Below, piece by piece: positions 45,091 to 53,616 of a stretch of 64,000 bases of DNA. The notes under the pieces were generated by a model. The model had not been told where the DNA came from, ran no database searches, and worked only from the letters and a program-made list of their open reading frames with translations. A program made the position numbers and the translations under genes. Within the stretch, counting starts at the first letter, position 1; every line of letters starts with the position of its first letter. This DNA comes from Pontixanthobacter aquaemixtae (GTDB lineage: Bacteria > Pseudomonadota > Alphaproteobacteria > Sphingomonadales > Sphingomonadaceae): positions 434,001-498,000 of the forward strand of contig NZ_WTYX01000002.1 in assembly GCF_009827395.1 (NCBI RefSeq). The letters run 5' to 3'.

Positions 45091-46038
45091 TCAGAATTCA
45101 CCCCATGGGTGGTATTTCTCCGCCCTGATCCAGCGCGTAGCAATCCATTTCTCTCCGGCATCGACCGGCAGGCCTGCATGGAAACTGCCTTCGTGCTGCT
45201 TTCCGCTTTCGTCGAGATTGTCGAACAGCAGCATGTCCCCTTCCCCGACACGGATTTCCAGATCAAGCTTGGGAAAAGTGGTTGCCCCGCCTTCAAAGTC
45301 AGCGTTTAGATAGAGGATCGCGGTTTTGATACGCTGATTGGTCACATTCGGCAGCGCATCGAAATGCGGGCGATATTGCTGGCCCGGGCGATAGCGCAGA
45401 ATGTGAAGCGGCTCTCCAGCGGCATATTGCGTGCCGCTGAGCCGCGCGATCCGGTGATTGATCCGGTTGATCACCAGATCTTCCTGTGCAGGGCCAAAGC
45501 TCATCCCGTCGGATGTCCTGATCGGGTGAGGAATCCGCCTACCGGTGCGCGGATCCTCGACGAAGGATGGTTGAACCTGCGAAGCGGCAACCATGCGAAT
45601 CCAGTGACACTCCGCTTGCGACAGCACCCCTCGCCGCACTTCCACCGCCGGATCGGAGGCAAGGTTTTCGCGGACAATCTCCGCAGGTTCGGGGTTCTGC
45701 TCCAGCAACAACAATTGCTGCGCGCAAAGCCCGTCATGGTCGCGGATCTTCTCGACAATCTCTTTGGCGCGGTCGGGATCCGCGGGGGTTCCCGTCCCGG
45801 TCAGCAACAGCGGATAGAGCCTCCACAGGCTTTGAATATGGTCCTGCGCAGCGCCTTTTTCGAGCAAGGCCACCGCTCCGGGCACATCGCGCTTCATCCC
45901 TTGCCCTACAAGCTTCCAGTCACCCAGACAGAAACACGCCCAAGCATCACCTTCGCTCGCGCCCTTTTCAGCGCAGGCAATAGCCTCTGCATATTTGCCG
46001 GATTGCATGAATGCACCGACTTGCTGTTCGAAAGTCAT
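45091..46038 (-). CDS. 2OG-Fe(II) oxygenase (prolyl 4-hydroxylase-like) with Sel1-like repeats
   Basis: Two-part 315-residue protein. The N-terminal ~115 residues form Sel1-like TPR helices (KYAEAIACAEKGASEGDAWACFCLG, DVPGAVALLEKGAAQDH). The C-terminal domain is a double-stranded beta-helix dioxygenase: iron ligands H225, D227 (RPHFDAL) and H287 (FHAGLPV), 2-oxoglutarate lysine K297 (EKWIATRW), and HILRYRPGQQY. Family members hydroxylate prolines in target proteins; the Sel1 part may recruit a substrate (inference). Confidence 0.87.
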   Translation of the reverse strand: MTFEQQVGAFMQSGKYAEAIACAEKGASEGDAWACFCLGDWKLVGQGMKRDVPGAVALLEKGAAQDHIQSLWRLYPLLLTGTGTPADPDRAKEIVEKIRDHDGLCAQQLLLLEQNPEPAEIVRENLASDPAVEVRRGVLSQAECHWIRMVAASQVQPSFVEDPRTGRRIPHPIRTSDGMSFGPAQEDLVINRINHRIARLSGTQYAAGEPLHILRYRPGQQYRPHFDALPNVTNQRIKTAILYLNADFEGGATTFPKLDLEIRVGEGDMLLFDNLDESGKQHEGSFHAGLPVDAGEKWIATRWIRAEKYHPWGEF

Positions 46039-46133
46039 TCCGCCCGTTCACACGGTCCGTGGGAAATTGCAAATCGGAACATATTGGCCGCAGGAATCAC
46101 ACCAAGCATCGCTCAAGGACCGAGCGATCGATC

Positions 46134-46529
46134 TTAATTCAAACTGGCGAAGTTCAAAATTATCCTACGCAAACGCGGGTTGAGCACTTCGGGCAATTGT
46201 TCATCCAGCCGTTTGCGGCGATCTTCAACGTCATCGAGCAGGCGAATATGGCGCATTAGCCAATCCGGGCACGCCCTCTGTTCGCACGGCTCATCCTCAA
46301 GCGTCGAGATACCGCTATGGCGCGCGTCCAGCTTGATCCGGTCGAGCACCCATTTGAGGTCTGCCTCTTCACCTTCCAGCAATTGAAGGAAATTGCGCCC
46401 GTTATAGAGCAACAGCCCGGTAACGCCCTTCTCCTTGTTGTGCCGCATGCACGATTCAAGGATCGAGCGGATATCGTCTTCCTGCAGCTCAAGCGCTGTG
46501 CTGATATAGATATATTGACGCAAACTCAT
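46134..46529 (-). CDS. BLUF domain blue-light photoreceptor
   Basis: A 131-residue single-domain flavin photoreceptor. The key photocycle residues appear: Y8 (YIYIS), N31 (RHNKEKGVTG) and Q49 (FLQLLEG), matching Y21/N45/Q63 in AppA. GLLLYNGRNFLQLLEG is the family hallmark. The C-terminal ~35 residues (MRHIRLLDDVEDRRKR) are helical. There is no effector domain, so signalling must pass through a partner protein. The start is MSLRQYIYIS (ATG 46529). No obvious output gene is adjacent; rho lies upstream. Confidence 0.9.
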   Translation of the reverse strand: MSLRQYIYISTALELQEDDIRSILESCMRHNKEKGVTGLLLYNGRNFLQLLEGEEADLKWVLDRIKLDARHSGISTLEDEPCEQRACPDWLMRHIRLLDDVEDRRKRLDEQLPEVLNPRLRRIILNFASLN

Positions 46530-46603
46530 CGAATGGCCCAACCTCCTGTTAAGGCTGTCACTCGCGATATTTCAGGTTCAAAGTCAACCGTTTAAGCGGA
46601 GAA

Positions 46604-46623
46604 TTTCCGCCGTGGGCGGGAAA
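46604..46623 (-). terminator. Hairpin after rho
   Basis: TTTCCGCC-GTG-GGC(G)GGAAA with a single bulged G, 41 bp beyond the rho stop on the minus strand. It is followed by only a weak U-tract, so it is a probable rather than certain terminator. Confidence 0.45.
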
Positions 46624-46663
46624 TATCCAATGGAATCAAGCAAAGCATGATCCCATTTTTTGC

Positions 46664-47929
46664 TTACTGGTTCATGTTCTCGAAGAAATCTTCGTTGGTC
46701 TTTGAATCTTTCATCTTGTCGAGCAGGAATTCCATCGCGTCGACGGTTCCCATCTGCATCAAGATACGGCGCAGCACCCACATTTTGGAAAGCTTGTCCT
46801 TCTCGACCAGCAGCTCTTCCTTGCGGGTACCCGATTTGCCCACATCCAATGCGGGGAAGATCCGTTTGTCGGACACTTTGCGGTCGAGCACGATTTCCGA
46901 GTTACCCGTACCTTTGAACTCTTCAAAGATAACCTCGTCCATCCGGCTGCCGGTATCGATCAGCGCGGTTGCAATGATGGAAAGCGATCCGCCTTCCTCG
47001 ATATTACGCGCCGCACCGAAGAAACGCTTCGGCCGCTGGAGCGCATTGGCATCAACACCGCCCGTCAGGACTTTGCCCGAACTTGGCACAACAGTGTTGT
47101 AAGCGCGGCCTAGACGGGTGATCGAATCGAGCAGGATCACGACATCGCGTTTGTGCTCAACCAGACGTTTCGCCTTTTCGATCACCATTTCGGCGACCTG
47201 CACGTGGCGTGTGGCAGGCTCGTCAAAAGTTGAAGAGATCACTTCGCCCTTCACGCTGCGCTGCATGTCGGTAACTTCTTCCGGACGTTCATCCACCAGC
47301 AGAACCAGCAGGAAAACTTCGGGGTGGTTGTCTGTGATCGCCTTGGCAATGTTCTGCAGCAGAACGGTTTTACCGGTGCGCGGCGGGGCCACAATCAGCG
47401 CGCGCTGTCCCTTGCCTTGCGGACTGATGATGTCGATGACCCGGGCTGACTTGTCCTTGACCGTCGGATCAAGCGTATCGAGCGACAATTTCTCTTCCGG
47501 ATAAAGCGGGGTGAGATTGTCGAAATTGGTCCGCATCCGAACCTGCTCGGGATCTTCGTAATTGACGCTGGTCAGTTTCTCGATCGCGAAATAGCGTTCG
47601 CCTTCCTTGGGCGCGCGGATTTCACCTTCGACAGTGTCGCCAGTGCGCAGGCCCCATTTGCGAACCTGGTTTGGCGAGACGTAGATATCATCGGGCCCGG
47701 CGAGATAATTCGCCTCGGGACTGCGCAGGAACCCAAAACCGTCCTGCAGGACTTCGATCGTGCCGATGCCCATAATATTTTCGCTGTAGTCTTCATCCTC
47801 GGCCAGCTCGCGCAGGATGCAGAACATCAAATCCTGCCGGCGCATGGTGGAGGCACCCTCAACACCAAGCTCTTCTGCCATGCTGACAAGCTCGGCCGGT
47901 GCTTTGAGTTTGAGATCTTTAAGATGCAT
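46664..47929 (-). CDS. rho: Transcription termination factor Rho
   Basis: Hexameric RNA-dependent helicase. 421 residues: N-terminal helix bundle ([22 protein letters not shown]), cold-shock RNA-binding domain ([29 protein letters not shown]), and ATPase domain with Walker [15 protein letters not shown], Walker [17 protein letters not shown], the Q-loop region [20 protein letters not shown] and [21 protein letters not shown]. It follows hemJ and is near the origin, as in Caulobacter. Confidence 0.97.
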   Translation of the reverse strand: MHLKDLKLKAPAELVSMAEELGVEGASTMRRQDLMFCILRELAEDEDYSENIMGIGTIEVLQDGFGFLRSPEANYLAGPDDIYVSPNQVRKWGLRTGDTVEGEIRAPKEGERYFAIEKLTSVNYEDPEQVRMRTNFDNLTPLYPEEKLSLDTLDPTVKDKSARVIDIISPQGKGQRALIVAPPRTGKTVLLQNIAKAITDNHPEVFLLVLLVDERPEEVTDMQRSVKGEVISSTFDEPATRHVQVAEMVIEKAKRLVEHKRDVVILLDSITRLGRAYNTVVPSSGKVLTGGVDANALQRPKRFFGAARNIEEGGSLSIIATALIDTGSRMDEVIFEEFKGTGNSEIVLDRKVSDKRIFPALDVGKSGTRKEELLVEKDKLSKMWVLRRILMQMGTVDAMEFLLDKMKDSKTNEDFFENMNQ

Positions 47930-48122
47930 GTGTGGTGTCTTTCAAAGTTCAATTCGTGGCGCTTGATGGAAAAGCGCGATTGAGAATGGCCGGCACGTCA
48001 AAATGACAAGTCATTGGGCTTGGAGAAAGCAGACCTGGCTGGCAGTTGCGCCAACCTAAGCCGGATATGCGATTCAAATAGGCCTGGTGAAGGCGCGCGT
48101 CAATTTGTTTGCGCAGTCAGCT
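47930..48122 (-). other. Upstream region of rho
   Basis: A 193-bp gap between hemJ and rho, both on the minus strand. It probably carries the rho leader. Rho genes are often autoregulated through their leader, but I see no clear terminator or small ORF here. No repeat or tRNA is visible. Confidence 0.35.
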
Positions 48123-48575
48123 TCAGAACGGCCTTACCACCACCAAAATCACGATTATTGCCGCGGCAATGCCGGGCACTTCGTTGAGCAAGCGCAGTTT
48201 CTTGCCTTCCAGCGGACGCTCCCCGCGGGCCAGCTTCTTGGCATAGGATGCCATGTAACCATGATAACCGGACAGCAGCAGGACAAACAGCAGCTTCGCA
48301 TGGAACCACCCCTGCAAATGCGCCCCGGTCGCGGACATCAGCGCAAGACCCAGCAACCAGACAATGATGATCGAGGGCAACAATATGATCTTGAGAAGTT
48401 TTTGTTCACGCTCGGCCCAGATTGCTTCTTCAGCCGAACCAGCTTCCGCTTCTTGGTGATAGACAAAGAAGCGCGGGAGCATGAACAGCCCCGCCATCCA
48501 GAAAATGACGAAAATGATATGGCCGGCTTTCAGCCACAGATAAATCGGCGCGAGATATTCCTGCATGGAGCCCAT
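48123..48575 (-). CDS. hemJ: Protoporphyrinogen IX oxidase HemJ
   Basis: Integral membrane oxidase for the last-but-one step of heme synthesis in many alphaproteobacteria. The 150-residue protein has four membrane helices and the conserved histidine in WLKAGHIIFVIFWMAGLF and lysine in HAKLLFVLLLSGYHGY, essential in Acinetobacter and Rhodobacter homologues. It follows hemE by 22 bp (HemE, HemJ in one operon). Internal ATG 48566 is an alternative start. Confidence 0.92.
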   Translation of the reverse strand: MGSMQEYLAPIYLWLKAGHIIFVIFWMAGLFMLPRFFVYHQEAEAGSAEEAIWAEREQKLLKIILLPSIIIVWLLGLALMSATGAHLQGWFHAKLLFVLLLSGYHGYMASYAKKLARGERPLEGKKLRLLNEVPGIAAAIIVILVVVRPF

Positions 48576-48597
48576 TTAGGGATTGGAATCGCGAAAG

Positions 48598-49623
48598 TCA
48601 TCCCGCCCAGTTGCGGACTGTCGCCACCAATTGTTCGACATTGGCAATCGGCGTGTGCTGCCCGATACCATGCCCCAGATTGAAAATATGCGGCCGGTCC
48701 GCAAAAACTTCGAGAATGCGCTGCACCGCCTGATCGAGCGCGTTTCCGCCCGACAACAGCATCAAGGGATCAAGATTGCCCTGGACCGGCAACTCTTTGG
48801 GTAGGACCTTGGCTGCCCATAGCGGATCGACCGTTTCATCAAGACCGGCGCCGGATACATCCGTCTCGCGCATGTAAGCAGGCAATTTCTCGCCCGCACC
48901 TTTGGGAAAGCCGATAATGGGAACATCTGGGTGTAATTCGCGCAATTGAGCAACGATGCGGGCGTTGGGCGCAATGACCCAGCGTTCAAATTCGCTCGGC
49001 GCCAAGGTTCCCGACCAACTGTCGAACAATTGCACCGCTTCCGCGCCTGCCTTGATCTGGCCGCTCAGATATTCAACCGTCAGCTGTGCAATCGCATCGA
49101 TGATAGCGCCAAAGGCATCTGGGTCACGATAGGCCATTGCGCGCGTTTCATGCTGGTCGCGGCTGCCCTCGCCTGCGGTCATATAGGTCGCCACGGTCCA
49201 CGGCGATCCTGCAAAGCCCAGCAAGGTCGTTTCCGGGCCGAGTCCCGCCTTCACCTTGGCCACGGTGTCATAAATCGGGGAAAGGCGCTGTGGCACCGCT
49301 TCAAGGCTTCCCAGCGCATGATCCACCAGCTTAGGGGAAAGCTTCGGCCCCTCTCCAGCCAAGAATTCGAGTTTCTGACCCATCGCATAGGGAATAATCA
49401 GAATGTCGGAGAACAAAATTGCGCCATCAAATCCAAACCGCCGGATCGGTTGCAGAGTCACCTCTGCGGCGGCATCGCTGTCATAAACCAGTTCGAGAAA
49501 ACCGCCTTTGTCGGCGCGTAATTCGCGGTATTCGGGCAAGTACCGGCCAGCCTGGCGCATGAGCCAAAGCGGGACCTTGTCAGCACGTTTACCGTGCAAC
49601 GTATCGAGTAGAATTCCGGGCAT
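48598..49623 (-). CDS. hemE: Uroporphyrinogen decarboxylase
   Basis: Decarboxylates the four acetate groups of uroporphyrinogen III to give coproporphyrinogen III. 341 residues with the signatures WLMRQAGRYLPEYRELRA, FSDILIIPYAMGQ, GFAGSPWTVATYM, and FNLGHGIGQHTPIANVEQL. It is transcribed away from the putative origin; its ATG lies about 15 bp from the AT-rich stretch. hemE beside oriC is the known arrangement in Caulobacter and Rickettsia. Confidence 0.96.
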   Translation of the reverse strand: MPGILLDTLHGKRADKVPLWLMRQAGRYLPEYRELRADKGGFLELVYDSDAAAEVTLQPIRRFGFDGAILFSDILIIPYAMGQKLEFLAGEGPKLSPKLVDHALGSLEAVPQRLSPIYDTVAKVKAGLGPETTLLGFAGSPWTVATYMTAGEGSRDQHETRAMAYRDPDAFGAIIDAIAQLTVEYLSGQIKAGAEAVQLFDSWSGTLAPSEFERWVIAPNARIVAQLRELHPDVPIIGFPKGAGEKLPAYMRETDVSGAGLDETVDPLWAAKVLPKELPVQGNLDPLMLLSGGNALDQAVQRILEVFADRPHIFNLGHGIGQHTPIANVEQLVATVRNWAG

Positions 49624-49952
49624 CGAGCGGCCTCTTACTAAATAATATTATATTATAAATAGGATGATGGTGTTTGTTGGCCCTGTGGATTTCGGGGATG
49701 GCGCGCCCTTGCCTGACTTCTCCTGCAATGAACAGCATTTTGGGCAGAGCGAATCTGCATGAATGCTGAGTCGAGTCTTTCTTTTCCTCACTATCACCAG
49801 CCTGTCGAAAAGCGGGTCTGCTTGTCCATAAAGGGACTCGGCAAGGGCTGGGATTGGGCATGGAATCGGCCCCCTCACTTGTCGCCAGCTTTGTCCCGTG
49901 GTTTATGCCGGTAACTGTCCACAGCCAAATATGACCGGAATCCTCTACAGAT
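49624..49952. other. Putative chromosomal replication origin (oriC)
   Basis: A 329-bp non-coding gap between divergent hemE and ppsR, the Caulobacter Cori locus by synteny. Contents: an AT-rich tract (about 49636-49662, A/T except few bases) fit for a DNA-unwinding element; three 9-mers one or two bases off the DnaA box at 49684-49692 (TGTGGATTT), 49822-49830 (TTGTCCATA) and 49915-49923 (CTGTCCACA), each 7/9; and six GANTC sites. Genes on both sides point outward. No TTAA-N7-TTAA CtrA box was found here, unlike Caulobacter. Confidence 0.8.
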
Positions 49953-50798
49953 ATGAGCCGTCTGCATCTTCATCTCGTATCGGATTCGACCGGTGAAACA
50001 CTCGAAATGGTCGCCAAGGCTGCTCTCGCCCAGTTCGAGGATGCCGACATCGTTCGGCATTTCTGGCCAATGGTACGGTCCAAACAGCATCTTGACCGGA
50101 TTGTTCCCGAACTTGCTGCTAATCCGGGCTTGGTTCTGTTTACGCTCGTCAATCCCGATACGCGCGGGCGGCTGGAAGATCACTGCCGGCAGCTCAGCCT
50201 GCCTTCAGTGCCGGCAATCGATGCGGTGACCGAGGCGCTTGAAGAACAGCTCGGGCAGGAAGCGCATGGCCGCCCCGGCCGCCAGCACTTGATGGACGAT
50301 GCCTATTTCAAGCGGGTCGATGCGATTCACTATACGATCGCGCATGATGACGGGATCGGATGGGAGAATTGGGAAGAAGCCGATATTGTCCTGGCAGGCG
50401 TATCGCGTTCCTCCAAAACCCCGACCAGCATCTATCTCGCCAATCGCGGCTATAAGACAGCCAATATTCCGCTGGTTATCGAAAGCCCGCCGCCGGAGAT
50501 TCTCTACAAGTTGGAAAACCCGCTGGTGGTTGGTTTGACCACAGCGCCCGAAAGACTTGTCCAGATCCGGCGAAACCGTTTGCTCAGCCTCAACGAGCAA
50601 GCCGAGACATCCTATATCGATGACGAGCGCGTGCGCGAGGAAGTGAAATTCGCCCGGCGCATGTTTGCCGATAATGGCTGGCCAGTGATCGATGTGACGC
50701 GCCGCTCGATTGAGGAAACCGCTGCTGCTGTCATCAATCTGGTGGGCGAACGCGATCGCCGCGAAATTCCGCCGCGCATCGGGCCCAAACCGATATGA
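49953..50798 (+). CDS. ppsR: Pyruvate, water dikinase regulatory protein (DUF299 kinase-pyrophosphorylase)
   Basis: Bifunctional enzyme that phosphorylates (inactivates) and dephosphorylates PEP synthase or pyruvate phosphate dikinase. 281 residues with HLVSDSTGETLEMVAKA, the P-loop-like GVSRSSKTPTSIYLANRG, and LVVGLTTAPERLVQIRRNRL. It is the first rightward gene from the origin, equal to Caulobacter CC0001. It overlaps maf by 4 bp. Confidence 0.94.
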   Translation: MSRLHLHLVSDSTGETLEMVAKAALAQFEDADIVRHFWPMVRSKQHLDRIVPELAANPGLVLFTLVNPDTRGRLEDHCRQLSLPSVPAIDAVTEALEEQLGQEAHGRPGRQHLMDDAYFKRVDAIHYTIAHDDGIGWENWEEADIVLAGVSRSSKTPTSIYLANRGYKTANIPLVIESPPPEILYKLENPLVVGLTTAPERLVQIRRNRLLSLNEQAETSYIDDERVREEVKFARRMFADNGWPVIDVTRRSIEETAAAVINLVGERDRREIPPRIGPKPI

Positions 50799-51382
50799 CA
50801 CTCATACTCGCTTCAAAAAGCGCGTCGCGGCGGGCCATGCTCGATGCGGCGGGGGTTCATTATGAATCCATGCCCGCCGAGATTGATGAGCGCGCGGTTG
50901 AAAAGAGTCTGTCGGGAGAAAAGCCCGGCGAAATTGCTCGCGCGCTTGGAGTCGCAAAAGCAAGGGCTGTGTCGCTGTTAGAGCCTCACTCATTGGTCCT
51001 CGGCAGCGACTCGCTGGTCGTGTGCGACGGCGAGCGCTTTGACAAACCTGCGAGCCGTGACGCTGCGGTGGATCACCTTCGCTTCTTTTCGGGCAAGGTG
51101 ATGGAATTGCACAGCGGTGCCGCTTTGGTGCGGGACGGCGAAGTGCTGTGGACGGGCACAGCCATGGCATCGCTGCATGTTCGCGAATTGTCGGACGCAT
51201 TTATCCAAAACTATCTTGATGTAGAATGGCCGGCGGTGGCAGGCTGCGTTGGTGTGTTTCGGATTGAAGCGATTGGCGTGCAATTGTTCGAGCGTATTGA
51301 AGGCGACCAGTTCACTGTCTTGGGAATGCCTTTGCTTCCCGTCTTGGCGGCGCTGCGCGAATTGGGCGAGCTTCCTGAATGA
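50795..51382 (+). CDS. maf: Maf family nucleoside triphosphate pyrophosphatase
   Basis: Hydrolyses non-canonical or UTP/dTTP nucleotides to monophosphates. The 195-residue protein starts MTLILASKSASRRAMLDAAG and has IDERAVE, VLGSDSLVVCDGERFDKPAS, and WPAVAGCVGVFRIEAIGVQLFERIEGDQFTVLGMP. The VLGSDSLV variant resembles the YceF branch. It is translationally coupled to ppsR and aroE by 4-bp overlaps. Confidence 0.93.
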   Translation: MTLILASKSASRRAMLDAAGVHYESMPAEIDERAVEKSLSGEKPGEIARALGVAKARAVSLLEPHSLVLGSDSLVVCDGERFDKPASRDAAVDHLRFFSGKVMELHSGAALVRDGEVLWTGTAMASLHVRELSDAFIQNYLDVEWPAVAGCVGVFRIEAIGVQLFERIEGDQFTVLGMPLLPVLAALRELGELPE

Positions 51383-52242
51383 CTGCGGAAACCCCTTTTG
51401 CCCAAGTCATCGGAGATCCGATTGCCCAGTCGAAATCGCCGGTGATTCACGGATTCTGGCTTGAGAATCTGGGCTTGGAGGCAAGCTACAGCAAAGCCCG
51501 CGTCGAACCGGCTGCGCTCGCTACTTATCTGGATGCAGGACGCGAGCTGCCCGGTTGGCGCGGTTGCAATGTCACGATGCCGCATAAACAAGTCATCATG
51601 ACGCATCTCGACAGTCTGGACCCTTTGGCTGAGCGGATCGGTGCAGTGAACACCGTCGTCAAACAGGAGGACGGATCGCTTCGCGGATACAACACCGATG
51701 TTTCCGGCTTTCTCGAACCGTTGACCGCGATGCTTGCTGACAAACATCTGTTCCGCATGGCGCGCATTCTTGGAACCGGCGGCGCAGCGCGGGCCATTAT
51801 TGCCGGGTTGTCAGACCATGGGATGGTGTTGGTGCTGGCGGGTCGAAATCCGCAGAAAGCCCGGTCGCTCCTCAAGGAGCTGGCGGCGCAGGGCGATCAT
51901 CACGTCACAACGCTTGAACATTTTTCCGCTCCGACAGAATTTGAATTTGATGACCGTGAGGGCTGCCTGGATATTGTCGTCAATGCGAGCCCGCTGGGTA
52001 TGCGCGGCCAACCCCCACTTGCGTTTGATTTCAGCCACGCGCCGCCGGGAAGCATAGTCTACGATATTGTCACCGATCCGATCGAAACCGATTTTCTGAA
52101 ACGCGCGTGCGACGCCGGATTTGCAACGATAGACGGATATTCGATGCTGATCGGTCAGGCTGCTGCGGCGTTCGAGCTGTTCTTTGGCAAGGCGCCACCG
52201 CGGGAACATGATGCCGAATTGCGCGAAAGGTTGATGACATGA
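51379..52242 (+). CDS. aroE: Shikimate dehydrogenase
   Basis: NADPH-dependent reduction of 3-dehydroshikimate in aromatic amino-acid synthesis. 287 residues with the substrate motif GDPIAQSKSPVIHGFW, the catalytic lysine in GCNVTMPHKQVIM, the AVNTVV and NTDVSGF motifs with catalytic Asp, and the nucleotide loop LGTGGAARAII. Order maf-aroE-coaE-dnaQ is conserved at the alphaproteobacterial origin. Confidence 0.95.
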   Translation: MTAETPFAQVIGDPIAQSKSPVIHGFWLENLGLEASYSKARVEPAALATYLDAGRELPGWRGCNVTMPHKQVIMTHLDSLDPLAERIGAVNTVVKQEDGSLRGYNTDVSGFLEPLTAMLADKHLFRMARILGTGGAARAIIAGLSDHGMVLVLAGRNPQKARSLLKELAAQGDHHVTTLEHFSAPTEFEFDDREGCLDIVVNASPLGMRGQPPLAFDFSHAPPGSIVYDIVTDPIETDFLKRACDAGFATIDGYSMLIGQAAAAFELFFGKAPPREHDAELRERLMT

Positions 52243-52838
52243 GTAAACCTCTGATCATAGGGCTGACCGGCTCCATCGGAATGGGCAAATCAACCGTTGC
52301 CGCCATGTTTGAAAGCGCGGGCGTGCCGGTTTTCGATGCCGATGCCCAAGTGCGCGCAATGCAGGGTCCGGGCGGTGTCTTGCTTGAACCGATCGAAGCC
52401 GCCTTTCCCGGCAGTACCGGGCACGAAGGGGTCAACCGCGACGCGCTGGGCAAACAAGTCTTTGCCGATCCTGAGGCGCTCGCCCGGCTGGAGGCGATTG
52501 TACACCCCGCGGTCGCAGCCAAGCGGATGGCGTTCTTGGCGGACAATGCCGATGCGCCGATGGTGGTGTTTGATATTCCGTTGTTGTTCGAAAAGGGTGG
52601 GCACGAATCGGTCGATACGGTGGTTGTGGTCTCCGCCCCCGCAGCGGAGCAACGCAAACGCGTGCTTGCTCGCCCCGAAATGACGGTTGAGAAGTTCGAG
52701 CACATTCTCTCGCTGCAGACTCCGGATGCGGAAAAGCGCGATCGAGCCGATCACATCATCGACACCGGATGCCCACTCGCAGAGACCGGGAAGCAGGTTG
52801 AAAGATTGATCAAACGCCTGACCGCCGGCGCTGCATAA
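52239..52838 (+). CDS. coaE: Dephospho-CoA kinase
   Basis: Final step of CoA synthesis, phosphorylating the 3' hydroxyl of dephospho-CoA. 199 residues with the P-loop GLTGSIGMGKST, the VFDADAQVRAM substrate motif, HPAV, and the lid VVSAPAAEQRKRVLARPEMT. Its start overlaps aroE by 4 bp. It precedes dnaQ by 54 bp. Confidence 0.94.
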   Translation: MSKPLIIGLTGSIGMGKSTVAAMFESAGVPVFDADAQVRAMQGPGGVLLEPIEAAFPGSTGHEGVNRDALGKQVFADPEALARLEAIVHPAVAAKRMAFLADNADAPMVVFDIPLLFEKGGHESVDTVVVVSAPAAEQRKRVLARPEMTVEKFEHILSLQTPDAEKRDRADHIIDTGCPLAETGKQVERLIKRLTAGAA

Positions 52839-52892
52839 AAAGTCCGTCAAAGCCCCTTGCCTAACGCAGATTGCGGGCCGATATTGATTCCA

Positions 52893-53579
52893 ATGCGTGA
52901 GATAGTCTTCGACACCGAGACAACCGGCCTAGACCCCAAGAGCGGGGACCGGATGGTTGAAATGGGCTGCGTCGAGATGGTCAATCGAGTCGCCACCGGC
53001 GCGACCTACCACGCCTATTACAACCCAGAACGCGATATGCCCCCCGGCGCAGAGGCGGTTCACGGATTGTCCAGCGCATTTCTTTCGGACAAACCTTTGT
53101 TCCGCGACACGGCACAGGAATTTCTTGAATTTATCGGCGATGCGCCATTGGTGGCGCATAATGCGGGGTTCGACTTCGGGTTTCTCAACAACGAATTGGA
53201 AATGATCGACCTTGAGCCGATCAGCCTTGACCGGATGGTCGATACGGTCGCGATTGCCCGCAAAAAACACCCTGGCGCAAAGAATTCGCTAGATGCCTTG
53301 TGCTCGCGATACGGGGTGGATCGCAGCCACCGGATCAAACACGGCGCGCTACTCGATGCCGAATTGCTGGCGCAGGTCTATGTCGAATTGCTTGGTGGGC
53401 GCCAGATCGGGCTGGAGCTTGCCGCCGAGCAAGCCGCGGAAGAGTCTGCTCCGGCAAAGGTGGCGGTCGCCGTTTCCCGAGAATTTCGCGCGCCTCGGGC
53501 GCACTCGGCTTCACCGGAGGAACTTGCTCGCCACCAGGCATTCATAAAGACAATTGAAACACCCCTTTGGGATAAATAA
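52893..53579 (+). CDS. dnaQ: DNA polymerase III subunit epsilon
   Basis: 3'-5' proofreading exonuclease of the replicative polymerase. About 228 residues with ExoI FDTETTGLDP, ExoII VAHNAGFDFGFLNNEL, and ExoIII HGALLDAELLAQVYVELLGG (H and D). A C-terminal tail should bind the alpha subunit. The start MREIVFDTETTG (ATG 52893) fits the family. It lies close to the origin, as in Caulobacter. Confidence 0.95.
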   Translation: MREIVFDTETTGLDPKSGDRMVEMGCVEMVNRVATGATYHAYYNPERDMPPGAEAVHGLSSAFLSDKPLFRDTAQEFLEFIGDAPLVAHNAGFDFGFLNNELEMIDLEPISLDRMVDTVAIARKKHPGAKNSLDALCSRYGVDRSHRIKHGALLDAELLAQVYVELLGGRQIGLELAAEQAAEESAPAKVAVAVSREFRAPRAHSASPEELARHQAFIKTIETPLWDK

Positions 53580-53582
53580 TCC

Positions 53583-53595
53583 GGGGCGCTGCCCC
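53583..53595 (+). other. Short GC hairpin between dnaQ and hpf
   Basis: GGGGC-GCT-GCCCC, a 5-bp perfect stem with 3-nt loop, 3 bp after the dnaQ stop and 21 bp before the hpf ATG (AAGGAGAAGG at 53602). No U-tract follows, so it may be a processing or attenuator element rather than a terminator. Confidence 0.35.
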
Positions 53596-53616
53596 AATAT
53601 AAGGAGAAGGTCGACT

